From contig JABABO010000051.1 in assembly GCA_014238195.1 (NCBI GenBank), positions 1 to 15,581 of the forward strand: a stretch of 15,581 nt of DNA. The letters run 5' to 3'. Every line of letters starts with the position of its first letter. Position 1 is the stretch's first letter. This document shows, one piece after another, positions 15,039 through 15,581 of this stretch. The translations under genes were made by a program, and so were the position numbers. The notes beneath the pieces were generated by a model. It made no database searches. It was not told the origin of the DNA and saw only the letters and a list, made by a program, of their open reading frames with translations. Origin of the DNA: Kordiimonadaceae bacterium (lineage in GTDB: Bacteria; Pseudomonadota; Alphaproteobacteria; Sphingomonadales; Kordiimonadaceae).

Positions 15039-15200
15039 TATAGCCAATTGCAGTGAATTTTGATCACCTTATTTGGCTATCAGTATTTATGTCGGTTCGA
15101 CTTATCAATAAATAATGAGCTCATTATTTATTGGTCTCGCTTTTGTTACGGTTCGACTTACCAATAAATAATAAGCTTATTATTCATTGGTCTCGCTATA
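15039..15200 (+). repeat. Interspersed palindromic repeat, copy 5 with duplicated module B (162 bp)
   Basis: Module A spans 15039-15081. Module B occurs twice in tandem (15093-15141 and 15149-15197), a 56-bp period. The hairpin of the first unit (15106-15133) is a perfect 28-bp palindrome. The second (15161-15190) is a palindrome with one mismatched pair and a G-C to A-T compensated pair. The copy lies between the convergent fructokinase and glutathione S-transferase genes. Confidence 0.93.
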
Positions 15201-15210
15201 ACATTTTACT

Positions 15211-15581
15211 TTAGCCCTTAAAATCATCGCTGCTATGGCGTTCAATCATAGGGTTGTCCCCCCAAGGGCGATTGACCCGTAGACCACGTTTTACGGCAGG
15301 GCGTTCGGCGATTTTCTTTGCCCAGCGCCCAAGGTTTTTATAATCTGCAACTGCCAAATATTCAGCTGAATCGTAAAGTTTTCCAAGGGATAATGCCCCG
15401 TACCAAGCCCAAATAGCCATATCAGCGATAGAATATTCATCGCCAGCCATATATTCATTGCCAGCAAGGTGTTTGTCCAGAACATCCATTTGGCGCTTAA
15501 TTTCCATCGCAAAACGGTCAATAGCATATTCGATTTTAAACGGCGCATAGGCATAAAAATGCCCAAATCCACCCCCTAGAT
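15211..15581 (-). CDS. YghU-type glutathione S-transferase (5' end beyond window)
   Basis: This is the C-terminal part of a glutathione S-transferase close to E. coli YghU, a glutathione-dependent disulfide-bond reductase. The frame is open from the window edge to the TAA at 15211, so about 123 residues are visible and the thioredoxin-fold N-terminal domain is missing. The visible part is the all-helical C-terminal domain. Recognisable segments are LGGGFGHFY near the edge, IEYAIDRFAMEIKRQMDVLD, the conserved GST N-capping/hydrophobic-staple region GDEYSIADMAIWAW, and the family-typical ending RPAVKRGLRVNRPWG...ERH. An internal ATG at 15507 is not the start, because family similarity continues upstream. 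Repeat copy 5 ends 10 bp past its stop. Confidence 0.88.
   Translation of the reverse strand, partial: LGGGFGHFYAYAPFKIEYAIDRFAMEIKRQMDVLDKHLAGNEYMAGDEYSIADMAIWAWYGALSLGKLYDSAEYLAVADYKNLGRWAKKIAERPAVKRGLRVNRPWGDNPMIERHSSDDFKG

Noticed and set aside
15093..15160. GGTTCGA in the repeats resembles a tRNA T-arm (B box).
   Set aside because: No acceptor, D-arm or anticodon arm surrounds it in any copy, so there is no tRNA gene. It is simply a conserved part of module B.
1..15200. The five repeats as a CRISPR array.
   Set aside because: The copies are kilobases apart, in both orientations and about 106 bp long, with genes rather than short spacers between them. No cas genes are present.

Overview
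The window looks like a chromosomal segment of an alphaproteobacterium with a moderate-to-low GC content. The evidence is a near-canonical CtrA cell-cycle regulator beside fliI/fliJ, the short form of phosphatidylserine decarboxylase followed by pssA, and a TonB-dependent sugar-uptake locus. I cannot name the genus with confidence. The sucrose/TonB locus would suit a marine or particle-associated lifestyle, but that is inference.

Layout. (1) 1-1141: a secreted protein of unknown function on the minus strand, a bidirectional terminator and two copies of a repeat. (2) 1149-3866: ctrA (minus) is divergent from fliI-fliJ (plus), with TTAACCAT-type CtrA half-sites between them. A class III aminotransferase with a TTG start (3889-5319) follows fliJ by 22 bp. 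(3) 5335-5748: a small unknown protein (minus), convergent with the aminotransferase. (4) 6096-7561: the phosphatidylethanolamine operon psd-pssA. (5) 7800-14996: a sugar-utilisation regulon of an MFS transporter, a cytoplasmic GH68-type fructosyl hydrolase, a LacI-family repressor, a TonB-dependent receptor and a PfkB-family fructokinase. Three matching LacI-type operators (ACAAWCGWTTGT) tie it together: one before the MFS gene and a pair between lacI and the receptor gene. The parts suggest that sucrose or a fructoside crosses the outer membrane by the receptor and the inner membrane by the MFS protein, is split by the GH68 enzyme, and that fructose is then phosphorylated. (6) 15211-end: a partial YghU-type glutathione S-transferase (minus).

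The most unusual element is an interspersed repeat of about 106 bp, present five times in 15.6 kb (one copy cut by the window start), always at gene borders. It has two modules: a 43-bp imperfect palindrome (TATAGCC...GGCTATA) and a roughly 50-bp module with an AT-rich hairpin whose arms show compensatory base changes between copies. One copy supplies the last codons and stop of a gene, one has a tandem duplication of the second module, and one has a rearranged hairpin. No transposase is in the window, so it behaves like a non-autonomous MITE- or REP-like palindromic family. I could not match it to a named family.

Two further points are a perfect EF-hand-type calcium loop and a vicinal Cys pair in the TonB-dependent receptor, and an 18-bp hairpin without a U-tract between that receptor and the kinase.
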